Below, in pieces: positions 29,003 through 39,077 of a stretch of DNA of 64,000 bases; the first letter of the stretch is position 1; each line of letters starts with the position of its first letter. This DNA comes from Limnephilus marmoratus (lineage: Eukaryota; Arthropoda; Insecta; Trichoptera; Limnephilidae). The position numbers and the translations under genes were made by a program. The stretch spans positions 14,154,001 through 14,218,000 of the forward strand of contig OU862919.1 of the NCBI GenBank assembly GCA_917880885.1. The letters are read 5' to 3'. The notes beneath the pieces were generated by a model. That model ran no database searches, was not told the DNA's origin, and saw only the letters and a list, made by a program, of their open reading frames with translations.

Positions 29003-29257
29003 TTAAATTTTTGACAGATTTTTAGTAGACGTAGTAGTTGATCTAGCAATCTGCAGTAGAAATGTGCAGGCTTCTGTCCAAGATTGGTCTGTGCCACTCG
29101 ATCCGGAGTTGCCTTCTTCTTTGTGAGGAATTTTCTGAAGAAGTCTTTCAGGATCGAAAGGAGAAATTCCTGATGCTCCGAACCCGACTGCCAACTTTCC
29201 GGGTGCCAAAGAGGAGTTTATCGATTCTAAAGTTCCAAAGCATCCACTAAAGTTCAA
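29003..29257 (-). pseudogene. pogo/Tigger-type transposase C-terminal fragment
   Basis: Minus-strand frame contains KLAVGFGASGISPFDPERLL and QKIP. 'GF...GI.PF(D/N)....L..(L/I)P' is the C-terminal signature of pogo-type DDE transposases, following the catalytic core. Only this end remains; no TIR is seen nearby. Confidence 0.6.
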
Positions 29258-29333
29258 TATTTGGCGGTACTCACCTATTTCACATCTTTCATTCGATTCT
29301 TTGTTTTCGCAAAGAGATTTAGGGGTCTTGAAT

Positions 29334-29520
29334 AGTTTTTTTTACATTAACTCCACAGGCCTCTGTGTTTCCTCCCTCCTATAACATGGGTCTCTTCAAG
29401 ACCAATGTTCACTCCTTCCTCTCCTCAAAAAGACCCTCCACACAGCATCTTCAAATATGACATAGGCCACGACGGAAATTATTTTACTCAAGGCTTCTTG
29501 TGTGGAGTTAATGTAAAAAA
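29334..29520 (+). mobile_element. LINE family alpha 3' end, copy 2
   Basis: CTGTGTTTCCTCCCTCCTAT, CATGGGTCTCTTCAAGACCA and CAAAAAGACCCTCCACACAG match 61,185-61,300, then TGTGTGGAGTTAATGTAAAAAAAA. The left 24 bases are an inverted piece of the same tail (TTTTTTACATTAACTCCAC). Confidence 0.75.
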
Positions 29521-29970
29521 AAACACAGGAGCCCCTGAGGAAAATAATTTCCCTCAGGGCCTATGTCATCTTAGCGGTGGTGGTTTTTTTTTAGAAAGGA
29601 AGAGTAGGAAGTTCTGAGAAGGAAATAGTTGAGGAGTGGGAAGTTGGGGTAGGGGCGTGTGTCTGTGTGTCTAGGAGTGACGGACATATGAATCCACCCC
29701 TTCAACTGCGATGCAAAGCGATGGATCGAGGGATTCTGGCTGGAGAGGTCAAAAGACCTCTTCAGCTCGATCCGGCCCGCCACGCAGCAGGTGGGCAGAC
29801 ACATCGGCCGCCAAGACATTAATAAACCTCACCCCATGAAACCAGGCACCCCTGCTAAGTCACCAAACGTAGCGAACCATTTGGGGTTACCTACGGCCGG
29901 CAAAAGTGTTGGTTATCCAATAAATGGTTCCTGGAGCGGCAGTACCCATACCCGCCACCCAAAATGGTGC
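29521..29970 (-). mobile_element. SINE-A copy 5, near full length
   Basis: Placed tail-to-tail with LINE alpha copy 2. From the tail hairpin (CCCTGAGGAAAATAATTTCC) at the left to GGTACCC-like ATGGGTACTGCCGCTCC and CGGGTATGGGTACT (minus strand) at the right, then TTTTGGGTGGCGGG. It covers the whole family. Confidence 0.8.
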
Positions 29971-30137
29971 ATTGAGGTACATAATATTTTTTACTTGCTC
30001 CTCTAATGGAAATACCGCAGACACGGCCATATTATCAGAGATTTTATAAATAATTTCAGCTTCAAAAATCCCACAATTATAGAAAAGATTTGTTTTTTCT
30101 TCGCGGTATGCCATGGAATATATGCATATATATACGT
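29971..30137. other. no recognisable feature
   Basis: AT-rich stretch ending in ATATATGCATATATATA just before the hammerhead palindrome. Confidence 0.4.
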
Positions 30138-30198
30138 GTAGAACAATTTTCTCGGTTTACCCGCGTAACGTAGTCCTTAAAAGGACATTTTAACTCCT

Positions 30199-30232
30199 GA
30201 CGTTTCGGACAGATCTCACTGTCCATCTTCAG
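30199..30232 (-). ncRNA. hammerhead ribozyme core, left arm
   Basis: Minus strand: CTGAAGA, T, stem II GGACA/TGTCC, GAAAC, GTC, then AGGAG. Matches the right-arm core base for base across the boxes. Confidence 0.65.
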
Positions 30233-30354
30233 GGACCTCATGTCTTGAGTTTTTGTCTCGAACTGTGAGTGCAAATCACTTAAGTCTTAGCCACTGGACT
30301 GAACAGACACGCGAAAGCTATCAGTTCGAGACAAAAACTCAATACATAAGGCCT

Positions 30355-30388
30355 CTGAAGATGGACAGTGAGATCTGTCCGAAACGTC
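30355..30388 (+). ncRNA. hammerhead ribozyme core, right arm
   Basis: CTGAAGA (30,355-30,361), T, GGACA, 8-base loop, TGTCC, GAAAC (30,381-30,385), GTC. Stem III is the tetranucleotide ACGT, so folding into the classic three-stem form needs two molecules. CCT before the core can pair with AGG after the cleavage site as stem I. Confidence 0.65.
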
Positions 30389-30465
30389 AGGAGTTAAAAA
30401 ATCCTTTTAAGGGTTACGTTACGTGTGTAAACCCAGAAAATTGTTCCACATCTTACACCCGTGAA

Positions 30466-30494
30466 AACCATATATATATATATATATATATATG
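30466..30494 (+). repeat. (AT)n microsatellite
   Basis: About 14 AT units next to the hammerhead palindrome. Confidence 0.9.
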
Positions 30495-30734
30495 AATAAT
30501 ATAAGTAGATATATATACATATTTTTTAAATAATTTTAATTTTTAACAATATGTTTTTCATGATACTCGTACATGATGATAATTTTACATCTCAGATTAT
30601 TTACCATTGTTCCATTAGAAGCATTTGCTTGTTCATTTTTATTTTTTGTTCAGGTTTTCCATAAAACAGTTATACACCAAATTATTACGAAAAAGATTAC
30701 AAAATTTAACAGAAGAAGAAAAAAAAGTACATGG

Positions 30735-32431
30735 GGGCATTTTCACTATTTTGTGACGTATGTCAAAAGATAGTTACTGAACTCCCTATAGGTAACATTG
30801 AAGATGTCGATGCTCAATGCAGAATCGTTAAGCAGATGAATTGCTCTGTTTAATGGTGTTATGTGATCCCGGTCTGGGTCACATGTTACGCGAATACCTC
30901 GTGATACTAGTACAAAAAGAAGTTATCACATAAATATTGTATCACCAGTATAATAATATGTTAAAAGGTATGTTGTTAAAATAAAACATCTGCCAGCTTT
31001 ATTTTTTTTTACAAAGGGGCGCCACTGGTTAATTAACCAGGCTAGCAGATAGTAAAGCAATGATCCTCTCTCAGGGCCTTTGATATGCTAACTTTACGAT
31101 TAAATTAGAAGGATTATTTTAAAATAAAATAAACAGTATTGTTAATAAATATGAAATTAAAGATTTTATTATCACATAATAAAATTAACTGAGACAAATA
31201 AACATATTAACAGAACATGGACTCACCTTCCTTGGAACGACCAAAAATATAGGTTTCTAACTATCTATCTAAATTACGATCTTGAATAAATTATTTCTTC
31301 GGGTTTCTGGTTTTGCCATTGAAGTGTAGAGTCTGTACAAATAAATTACCTGAAGCCGGCTGAAATCAGTATTGGGTCCCGTATAATTAATCTCCAGCTA
31401 TGAAAATCTCGTATTTCCAAGCGAGAATAATTATTCCTTCGTTAATTGTCAGATTAAAATCCGTGAGATTCCTTCCATGTGTTAACATAAAATGCTTGTT
31501 ACTTGGCAATTAAATTCAAAATTGTCCATCGGTTATTTTCGGTGAAAATTACGAAGATAGAATTGTGTATTTATAACACTTATTGGCACTACGAATACGT
31601 TAGTCGCGGCCTAGTTAATTATGTTCCAGTTCGGATAAAAATAATATTCGTATTTCTTTATATAATTATTACGAAATAATATGAATTGAAATCACGACCG
31701 ACTTGTCAGTAAAACCCTCTACCACCTTAGAAAGATTACTCAGAAGTGGGCCCTAAACAAAATATTCGATTTTTATACCCTTTTCAAAAAAGAAAAAATG
31801 AATGATGTTACTTCCAAAATTTAAAAAAAATAAATCTATGTTGAAGTTTATTATTTTTTTTAAATATTATTTAATCACCTCTTGAAATTAGGTACCTGCT
31901 TGCCTAAATCTATGATAAAATAAACTGCGAGAAATATTAACAAATATTTTATCATAACAATGGCGCATTCTAAAAGGAAGAAGTTCTCGCTTTAGAATCA
32001 TAAAAAGTGCTTAGGGTCTCCCACGAGTATACGCGTTAGGAACATATAGGTTAATCTCCTTCAACATAAGTGGATTCAGAACAGTACCAGAGATCAGCTT
32101 AAAAAAATGTTTCAAAAAAATTTTTTCGGCGGGCTTCTTAGGTATTAAGATCGAACATTCCTGTTAAGAACAACGATGGATACAGGAATGGATAGTATGT
32201 ATATTCCCTCATATACAGGTAACGCATAAACCTTTTTTGTACTCTGTCTATTTCCAGGATATGGTTTTGTTCAGAAGGGGCCCAAATAATGGAGCTATAT
32301 TCCAGGATGCTGCAGACAAGTGCTTCATATGTTCTTCGTATTGCAATTCAATTAGTAAATGATCTCGCAATACGAAGAACAAATCCGAGCATTTTGTTGG
32401 CGCGGGAGACAATGTCATATATGTGGTATTT
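30735..32431 (-). pseudogene. LINE family beta copy 2, split by a solo LTR
   Basis: 30,735-30,856 and 31,960-32,431 are consecutive parts of the same LINE copy, as the uninterrupted copy at 15,345-15,985 shows (GTGACGTATGTCAA..., AAGATGTCGATGCTCAATGC, GAGTATACGCGTTAGG, GGGGCCCAAATAATGGAGCT). On the minus strand the right part encodes frameshifted pieces of the post-palm region. Truncated at the right near 32,431. Confidence 0.8.
30853..31963. mobile_element. solo LTR, 1,103 bp, with 4-bp target duplication
   Basis: The insertion 30,857-31,959 begins TGTTATG and ends CATAACA, perfect LTR-type inverted termini, and is flanked by ATGG on both sides (30,853-30,856 and 31,960-31,963). The empty site is visible in LINE beta copy 1 (TTAATGGTGCATTCTG). 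A hairpin TGTGATCCCGG...GGGTCACA follows the 5' end. No open frame. A 4-bp duplication suits a gypsy-type element; excision by LTR-LTR recombination is the usual origin. Confidence 0.85.
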
Positions 32432-32804
32432 GAAAAAGAATGTGTATGTTTATATTGTATTGTGTATAAATTAATACCATACATGATTCATTAATTACAC
32501 ACATTACTACGATCAAGTCAACAGGAAGAGATTTCACAAAAAAACATGCTGAAAAAAAAAGAAAAATATTTTATAATTATTCAATTTTTATTTTCTTTTT
32601 AATAAACACGAATCATAAACACAACACAACGAACAGAAGCAGTAGGCTGTGTGTTTATTTTTGAATCAGAGCTTCAGATCACCATAGAATTGATGTAAAG
32701 CAATAATTATATTAATATGTAGACTTCAGAACACGTTTAATACCTGTTAGGTAGTAAGGTCTACGTTTCATAAATAAATAATTTGTAACTCTTCTTAAAT
32801 TAAA
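32432..32804. other. no recognisable feature
   Basis: AT-rich, no repeat family recognised. Confidence 0.4.
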
Positions 32805-32910
32805 AAAATCAGAGTTTGCAATTTATACGCGGTAGAAGTGAAGCCTCTAGAAAACTATAGTAGACAAGAGTGTGGAGACTACGAAGCGCTTTTTTATCAA
32901 TGTGAAGGAT
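32805..32910. repeat. fragment of repeat family N
   Basis: AATCAGAGTTTGCAATTTAT, GCGGTAGAAGTGAAGCC and TAGACAAGAGTGTGGAG match the left end of the element at 42,712. Confidence 0.6.
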
Positions 32911-33023
32911 GATTTTTTTCGTATTTTTGACACCGAATTCTAGTACACTTTTTCCTATACATTTGGTTATCGTATTAGTATTTGTGCTTTCTTCATCGGA
33001 GATCCTACATGTAATAATAATAA
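32911..33023. repeat. spacer ending in (AAT)n, the Helitron target
   Basis: Ends in an AATAATAATAAT tract into which the Helitron at 33,024 inserted. Confidence 0.6.
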
Positions 33024-33524
33024 TCTAATATATAAAATTCTCGTGTCACGGTGTTTGTTACCATACTCCTCCGAAACGGCTGGACCAATTTTGATGAAAT
33101 TTTGTGTGCTTATCTGGTAGGTCTGAGAATCAAACAACATCTATTTTTCATACCCCTAAAAGTAAAGGGTGTTCCACTCCGAAGAAAATTATTTTCCCCA
33201 TACATTTTGTATGGAACGAATTCTTCTATTTTGAAAGAACTGCAGCAATATTGTAAGGGGTATAATATTGAACTGTGAACCGGTGAAGGGGGGAGGGGGG
33301 AGGGGGGAAAGGAAGTCAGGAAGGGGGGGTTAGTGGGACGGGGGAAGGGGAGAAGTGGAGTGGGGAGAGGGAGAGGGAACGCGAGAGGGGAAAGGATACG
33401 CAGGGAGAAACAATTTAGATCAAGGTATGGTATACGCAGGGAGAAACAATTTACATCAATTCAGCTAATAAGTTGACAACAGTTTTTGATTCTGAGGCGG
33501 TACGAAGTTCGCCGGATCAGCTAG
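33024..33524 (+). mobile_element. Helitron-like non-autonomous element, both ends visible (501 bp)
   Basis: Starts A|TCTAATATATAAAATTCTCG and ends GGATCAGCTAG|T, the TC...CTAG termini of a Helitron placed between host A and T without duplication. A potential 3' hairpin (GGCG...CGCC) lies 10-25 bases before the end. The centre has a strong G-run region (33,283-33,345) and a duplicated 20-mer (TACGCAGGGAGAAACAATTT). No Rep/helicase coding, so it depends on an autonomous Helitron. Confidence 0.85.
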
Positions 33525-33960
33525 TAATAATATATATCTTTATTCAATGAAATTGATAACATTACAACTAAAAAAGTACACGTTCAATGTAGATTACAAA
33601 TAATATTACATCAGTACAAAAAAATTATCAAATAGAAAGTAATGTAAGAACGGTTACAAATAAGTAACATAATTATACAATATTATTTTTAGTTGTGCAT
33701 AGCCTGCTTCACTAGGTGAACCTGTATTGAGGCAGAATTTTTTGTAAATTGTCCCTCACAATTTTATCTATGGTTTTTTAATAAATGTATAACGTAGGTT
33801 TCTATACAGCAAAAACTTTATTTTAGTTTACATCATTGTTTGTATGTATATACAATACAAAAACTGCAAGGTTATTACTACAATAACAACTGTCAATGAC
33901 TGGGCGTTTGGGTGAGGGCACCATTATAGGTTCGGTCATTAGAATATATCCATATTTTTT
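33525..33960 (-). mobile_element. LINE family delta 3' UTR, copy 1
   Basis: Minus strand ends AATAAAGATATATATTATTA, a polyadenylation signal with a short AAT-type tail; the Helitron sits in that tail. Internal GCTTCACTAGGTGAACCTG, TTGAGGCAG and GGGTGAGGGCACC match the delta UTR at 35,690-36,283. No coding left. Confidence 0.65.
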
Positions 33961-34190
33961 AAATTCTTTTGTGTTTATTTTGCTTGTTCATTTTGAAGTG
34001 GTTTGAAGATTGGATATTGATTTTACAACTTTTTTTTTTTAATTTTTGATTTTCGTAGGATTTGATCCCTAGTCGGCTGAATGTCTGCAAAGGTTCATTA
34101 GGCGCTTTATACCACTACACTAAACGGGACTCGCTTTGGACCGTGAATTTATCGTATCATATTGAATCCAAGTACCTGTGAATATAATAA
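33961..34190 (-). mobile_element. SINE-D copy 2
   Basis: GTGGTTTGAAGATTGGATAT, TTTTCGTAGGATTTGATCCC (box B on the minus strand, degraded) and TATACCACTACACTAAA (box A TAGTGTAGTGG on the minus strand) show a tRNA head on the right. The T-tail region is cut short at the left. Confidence 0.7.
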
Positions 34191-34674
34191 ATATTTTATT
34201 GCTCATCTCTCGCTTGATTATTGATTATGTCTCTTTTTAATGTTGCTCTATTCTGTTTCACCGATTTTCTAATCACAATGGTGGTAAAAAAGTTTTCTCT
34301 TCAAAAATAAATATTATTTTGTGAGAAAGTAAAAGGAGACGTTTTAATTTTTCATGGAGCGGACGCTTCCGAGAAAACCCTAATCGGACTGTCATCCGAA
34401 TCCATTCGGCCGAGCTGAAACGCAATTTTTTCAGTGACACTGTCAGCGGTGATTGCCGTCCAATAACCTGAAAAGGTGAACACACCGGATATCCGCCAGA
34501 CGGGGAGGAAACCGACATGTAGGAGGGGGAGAGGGTACGGAGAAGCGTTCAGCAAAAGATGTTTTATAACAGGGAGTAAACATGGTGATTGAATTACCGC
34601 GCCCCGTTTCCGCTTGTTGAGAGGGATGTTGAATTTATTGTCAGTATGTTTCCTGCTCTCGGGTTCCACTTTGC
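34191..34674. other. unassigned stretch with a GC-richer centre
   Basis: A family-N end (CTAATCACAATGGTGGTAAA) lies at 34,269. 34,360-34,560 is GC-richer with open frames on the minus strand of 81 codons or more, without recognisable domains. Confidence 0.4.
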
Positions 34675-34880
34675 AGTAATAATAATAATATATCTTTATT
34701 GAACATAAAATTTTAAGATTTATAACTACAAAAACAAAAAGTACATCATAAGTATCTACAGTAAAAGTACAGTGTAAAAGTTGCATTATCAGAGGGTTCG
34801 GCTCTGTGGCATTTCTAATTGAACCTATAAATCCTACCGATCCCTCAATATTATTTTTACGCACCAGATTTAAATGTCCG
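34675..34880 (-). mobile_element. LINE-like 3' tail (family iota), copy 1
   Basis: Minus strand ends TTCAATAAAGATATATTATT with ATT repeats, a typical LINE polyadenylation end. A frame through it reads IEGSVGFIGSIRNATEPNP but no domain can be named. TCGGCTCTGTGGCATTTCTA is repeated at 35,097. Confidence 0.5.
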
Positions 34881-35083
34881 GGTTAAATTTTCCCCCCAAA
34901 AAAAAAAAAAAAAAAAGAAGGAAAAACTAAACCCTTTCATACACTTCCCCAAATGATCATCTAGTGAATCCACGTTATGCAATTGCACTATATAAGTATT
35001 ATAAATACAAAACAATACAAGAACAACATGTCAACCTACTAGAGACCAAATGGGAATATAATTCACCGACTCCAGATATTTTC
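34881..35083. other. A-run and spacer
   Basis: A 19-base A run at about 34,898-34,916, then AT-rich sequence without other content. Confidence 0.5.
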
Positions 35084-35164
35084 ATATCAGAAGGTTCGGC
35101 TCTGTGGCATTTCTAATTGAACCTATAAATCCTACTGATCCCTCAATATTAATATTTAAAAAAT
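35084..35164 (-). mobile_element. LINE-like family iota, fragment
   Basis: Repeats GGTTCGGCTCTGTGGCATTT, CTAATTGAACCTATAAATCC and GATCCCTCAATATTA of the first copy. Confidence 0.6.
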
Positions 35165-35268
35165 CTAAATATTTTTATTTTTATTTATTTATTTATTTTT
35201 ATTTTTATTTATTTTATTTTTTTTTATTTTTTTTTATTTATTTTTTATTTTTTTATTTTTTTTTTTAC
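35165..35268 (+). repeat. (TTTA)n / T-rich low-complexity tract
   Basis: About 100 bases of T runs and TTTATTTTT units, directly at the tail end of SINE-B copy 5 (minus), so partly an expanded A-tail. Confidence 0.9.
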
Positions 35269-35668
35269 AGTGAATACCTCACAAGAATCTCAACTGCTCC
35301 CGTCTGAAGCCAGTGAGACTATGGCATCCCCAATTGGGGTATGTTGTGAGGCTGAAGGTAGCGGGGAGGGGAAGTAGGTGGGGAGGAGGAAGGTTGGGAA
35401 GTACCTGGCTATTCAGATCTGGTCACCAAACACGGCTAAAGCCATTTTCAAGCAACGTTTCAATTCTGAATGGTGGTCTTACACCAGGGCGATACTAATA
35501 GTATCATCCACTCTGGAACATGCCGCAAATATGCTATATATTATTTTTAATTAATTAATTGTGAAATAACACAAATTAATCAAATTAAATTTATTTGCGC
35601 ATGCCGGGTTCGAACCCGCGACCTCCGGATTGTGAGTCAAGAGTCTTACCCACTGGATTTCGGAGGTC
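35269..35668 (-). mobile_element. SINE-B copy 5, full length
   Basis: Complete minus-strand copy, from the tail (ACAGTGAATACCTCACAAG) through the body to the head with box B (GGGTTCGAACCCGCGACC) and box A region (ACCCACTGGA) at about 35,650. Confidence 0.85.
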
Positions 35669-35884
35669 ATCAATACATATATACAGTAGGTACTTAAAGA
35701 AAGAGATTTATAATTATAAATTAAGGTTTCTCGTAACCCGCCTCACTAGGCTAGCCTGTGTTGAGGCAGTAATTTTACGTCAATTTATATACTGTGAACA
35801 CACCTACACTTATATTAGAATAAAATCACACAACAGAATGGTTGCATTAATAATAACAATAACATTGGTACAGTAATAACAGCA

Positions 35885-36228
35885 TCTCAATTTGGGAGGC
35901 GGGAGTGGGTACTACCGCCCCGGGAACCTTTATTGAATAACCAACACCTCTGCCATAGGTCACCCCAAGTGGTTCGCTATGTTTGGTGATTTAGCAGGGG
36001 TGCCCGGGTTCATGGGGTGAGGTTTGTCTAGGTCTTGCAGGTGGATGACCAGGACACACTGAACCCCAGATTCCTACCCACCCCTTAAACCCTTTTCCTT
36101 CCCAGAACCTTCCTCTCCTTAAGAACATACCTCCACATAGCAACCCCAAAGATGTCATAGGCCCTGTGGGAAATTATTTTCCTCAGGGCTTCCTGTGTGG
36201 AGCTCATGTAAAAAAAAAAAAATTGGTT
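35885..36228 (+). mobile_element. SINE-A copy 6, with internal deletion
   Basis: GGGAGGCGGGAGTGGGTACT to GTGTGGAGCTCATGTAAAAAAA. The middle (GCGGATGAG...CATCACTC) is deleted. ATTTGGG occurs on both sides, a possible target duplication in LINE delta. Confidence 0.75.
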
Positions 36229-36283
36229 CAATACTAATTTCGAATTTGGGTGAGTGCACCGGTAAATGCTCTATCATTACTTT

Positions 36284-36720
36284 TTATCCAAATGTTTGTG
36301 AATCACATTTTTTTATACTAATTGGAAGAATGTTGTAAAGTCTTGTTGCAAGGTATCTGAAGCTTCGTTGACCAAAAGTAGTACGAGTTATGGGAATTTG
36401 TAGTAAATCTTTGTTATTGTTTCGAGTACTGCGAGTATTTAATCTGTTTTCATAGTATTTATGTATATTTGTGTACCGATGAGTGAGGATTGTTTTTGCA
36501 TATATCTGCCGAACGTCAAACACATTCATAATATTGAAGATTAAGTTGGAGTCTGTAATTAGAGGTAGTTTAAGAATTAATTTTATAATAGTTTTCTGTG
36601 CTTTTATGATTGAGTCTAGTGCTGATGCAGTACCGCCTCCCCATGCTATGATACCATACTCAATAATAGATTGACATACTGCAAAATAAATCATTTTCAT
36701 GTGTTGTAATATTTCATCAA
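36284..36720 (-). pseudogene. LINE ORF2 C-terminus (family delta)
   Basis: Open for 138 codons on the minus strand to a stop at 36,284: MIYFAVCQSIIEYGIIAWGG, SIIKAQKTIIKLILKLP, IMNVFDVRQIYAKTIL, TRSTRNNNKDLL, TTFGQRSFRYLATRLYNILP. This is the thumb/C-terminal region of jockey-type reverse transcriptases, ending in the usual 'FG.R...Y....LYN.LP'. The catalytic palm is lost by 5' truncation near 36,720. Confidence 0.85.
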
Positions 36721-37117
36721 CCTGACATGAGCCAAGGGAGCCTAAACTGACACTCTCATCTAACGAAGATTCCGATAACTAAAGGATCCCTGTCACGAAC
36801 AATATCGTAACACGAGAGAGATGGTGGACTGTAAATCTAATTTATGTTAAACAAGACAATTGGCTGCGTTTTTTAACCTCAATCACAGGATTGGCAAATG
36901 GAAGGAAAAGTCCCTACCTTTTGATGGGTTCATCCGCTGTTTCTGGTTGATGATGATGCTGGCTGCACTCCACGATAACAGCACCACTATAGGGCACAAT
37001 TACCGACACTTTGGGGTTATATCAATGAGTACTTTATGATTAATAAGCGAGATTTCGAAAGCGAGATGTGTACAATATCACTGCCATTTTTAAACTAATT
37101 AATTTATTTTTTTAAGC
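36721..37117. other. no recognisable feature
   Basis: Mixed sequence. No domain or repeat family recognised. Confidence 0.4.
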
Positions 37118-37335
37118 GAGCTCCACACAGGAGGCCCTGAGGAAAATAATGAGGAAAATAGTGTGGAGGGTTTTTTTAAGGAAAGGAAGGAGAGGAGAGT
37201 TCTGGGGAGGAAAATGGTGTAAGGGGTGGGTCATCCGTCTCCAAGACCTAGACAAACCTCACCCCATGAACCCGGGCACCCCTGCTAAATCACCAAACGT
37301 AGCGAACCACTTGGCGTGACCTATGCCAGAGGAAT
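37118..37335 (-). mobile_element. SINE-A copy 7, internally deleted
   Basis: GAGCTCCACACAGGAGGCCC at the tail, CCATGAACCCGGGCACCCCT and TAGCGAACCACTTGGCG at the right. The central 250 bases are missing. Confidence 0.75.
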
Positions 37336-37619
37336 AATGTAGGAAATCTTATTGCAATATTGTTTGTGTTCCATGTAAGTATGTAACATCTTCTCCTTTT
37401 GTAACTAAGTAGGGACTTTCAAGGAAAGGAGTAAGACAAAGGGATGATGAATGAATGGAGGACTTGGGAACATGGGTTTAATTTTTTAAACTGTTTCATA
37501 ACTAAACAATACCATTGGAAAATAACCTAAAAAGAAGTGTCAGAAAATTTAGGCAATATTTTGTACAAGTGAAATTCACGAAATCCATTTATTTATTAAA
37601 TTTGCTCTACACCATCTGT
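37336..37619. other. no recognisable feature
   Basis: AT-rich spacer between two SINE-A fragments. Confidence 0.45.
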
Positions 37620-37832
37620 GTCATCTAGGGGGATGTTGTGTTAAGCTTTTTTATGGAAAGGAAGGAGAAGAAGTTATGGGAAGGAAAAAGGTATGAAGGG
37701 TGGGTAGGAATCTGGGGGTTAATGTCCAAGAGTGACGGACGTACAAATCCATTACTTCCGCTGCGGTGCAAAGCGAGGGAGGAGTCGAGAAAGTTCGACT
37801 GGAGAGACCTTGACAAACCTCACCCCATGAAA
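37620..37832 (-). mobile_element. SINE-A copy 8, fragment
   Basis: GGAAAGGAAGGAGAAGAAGT, GAGTGACGGACGTACAAATC and AACCTCACCCCATGAA belong to the family on the minus strand. Confidence 0.7.
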
Positions 37833-38009
37833 TAGATGTACATTTTGCAATATTTTCAAACAAATGTAAAAAATATAATTTAGTAGCTAAAATTGTCTGT
37901 GACAATTTCCAGTGGTTAACTTTTTTTCTTTCTTATAAATGATGAGCGCTATTAATGTTAACCAAAGGGACCTTATTTTTCTTGATATTATTAATTTCTG
38001 CAGAAGTAC
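37833..38009. other. no recognisable feature
   Basis: AT-rich spacer. Confidence 0.4.
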
Positions 38010-38424
38010 AATAAACATAAATTTTAACAAAACAAAAAAATGACTTCAAAAAATGCACTAAAAAGTAAAAAAATAATTTCGTATTCTTCTACAACTTCAT
38101 AATCAACTTACTTTTTCTACTCATCAATATGTAGGTACGATTGTCATTTTTGTAATCGGTGTCAGTCAAGGTAGGTTTGTAACTACATGCACAGTTATAG
38201 GTGAGATGTGCTTGTGTCGCACAAGCGACTTGACGAGGCGAGAGCGGAGCCGCGGCGGGAGGGGTACCTTTGCTGACACCTACTCCAAAAATAACAATCG
38301 TACCTATGATGAGTAGAAAAAGTAAGTTGATTATGAAGTTGTAGAAGAATACGAAATTATTTTTTTACTTTTTAGTGCATTTTTTGAAGTCGTTTTTTTG
38401 TTTTGTTAAAATTTTTGTTTATTT
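38010..38424. mobile_element. foldback element, ~160-bp arms, GC-rich loop
   Basis: Left arm 38,010-38,172 and right arm 38,264-38,424 are nearly perfect inverted copies (TTTTAACAAAACAAAAAAA, GACTTCAAAAAATGCACTAA, CGTATTCTTCTACAACTTCA, CTTTTTCTACTCATCA and mirrors). The ~90-bp loop is GC-rich (GGCGAGAGCGGAGCCGCGGC) with an inner hairpin CTTGTGTCGCACAAG. The arm sequence continues into the dispersed repeat at 38,425-38,960. Confidence 0.8.
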
Positions 38425-38960
38425 TATGATTTTTAGTGAATCTGAAGTACACTAATTTGTCTAAATATGGGTGGACCTACTAAACGTGCTGCTCATATGA
38501 GACAGACATAATTTGACCATAACGATGTTAGGGTCAAATTAAGAGATTCGGCCGAGTTTCGTTAATTTGCTCCTAAGAATTGAAGATTTCCGTTACTTTG
38601 TCATGGATCCGATAATCAGAACCTAACCAAACTCTCATCAAACTATCCTTGAAGTACATCCTTTCCAATAAAAAAAGAATCATTGAAATCGGTTGGCGTG
38701 ATATTGAGTTATCCGTCCATTTGTCGCGCACATACTTTATGCAAATTTAAGACTTATATGGTTTTCTCATGGATGCCATTGTCAGAACTAGACCAAATTA
38801 AAATAAGACCACATGGGAAGCACCAGCTTTCAAATAAAAAAAGAATCATTAATATCGGTTCACCCAGTCAAAAGTTCTGAGGGAACAAACATAAAAAAAA
38901 AATTAAAAAAATACAGTCGAATTGAGAACCTCCTCCCTTTTGAAGTCGTTTAAAAATTGG
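38425..38960 (+). repeat. arthropod dispersed repeat (GACTTCAAAA type)
   Basis: Two internal sub-repeats each contain ATCATGGATCC/CATGGATGCC, then CAAATAAAAAAAGAATCATT and ATCGGTT. It ends GAGAACCTCCTCCCTTTTGA and AGTCGTTT. I recognise this phrase as a widespread insect repeat; its class is not certain. Confidence 0.55.
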
Positions 38961-39077
38961 TTCTATTCGTAAATTATTTCAAACTCTTTTATTTCCGGAA
39001 AATTTAACTTGTTATTTGGTACAGTACAATTCTTCTCAATCTCTCGGATTACAAATTAACGTTTTTTTATTAAAATA

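Larger units (their letters stand above)
30138..30449. mobile_element. hammerhead palindrome (arms ~140 bp), Penelope-type
   Basis: Arms 30,138-30,280 and 30,312-30,449 are inverted copies with few mismatches (GAACAATTTTCT, CGTAACGTA, CCTTAAAAGGA, AACTCCTGACGTTTCGGACA, GTTTTTGTCTCGAACTG and their mirrors). The loop is about 30 bases. Each arm holds a hammerhead core with all boxes intact, one per strand. No coding. The flanking (AT)n hides any target duplication. Confidence 0.8.
35690..36720 (-). mobile_element. LINE family delta copy 2, split by SINE-A
   Basis: Coding end at 36,284-36,720. The 3' UTR runs 36,229-36,283, is broken by SINE-A copy 6 (35,885-36,228), and continues 35,690-35,884. 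The order is confirmed by the unbroken UTR at 33,690-33,960. Confidence 0.7.

Noticed and set aside
36483..36674. Plus-strand 63-codon frame
   Set aside because: Shadow of the LINE delta coding sequence on the minus strand.
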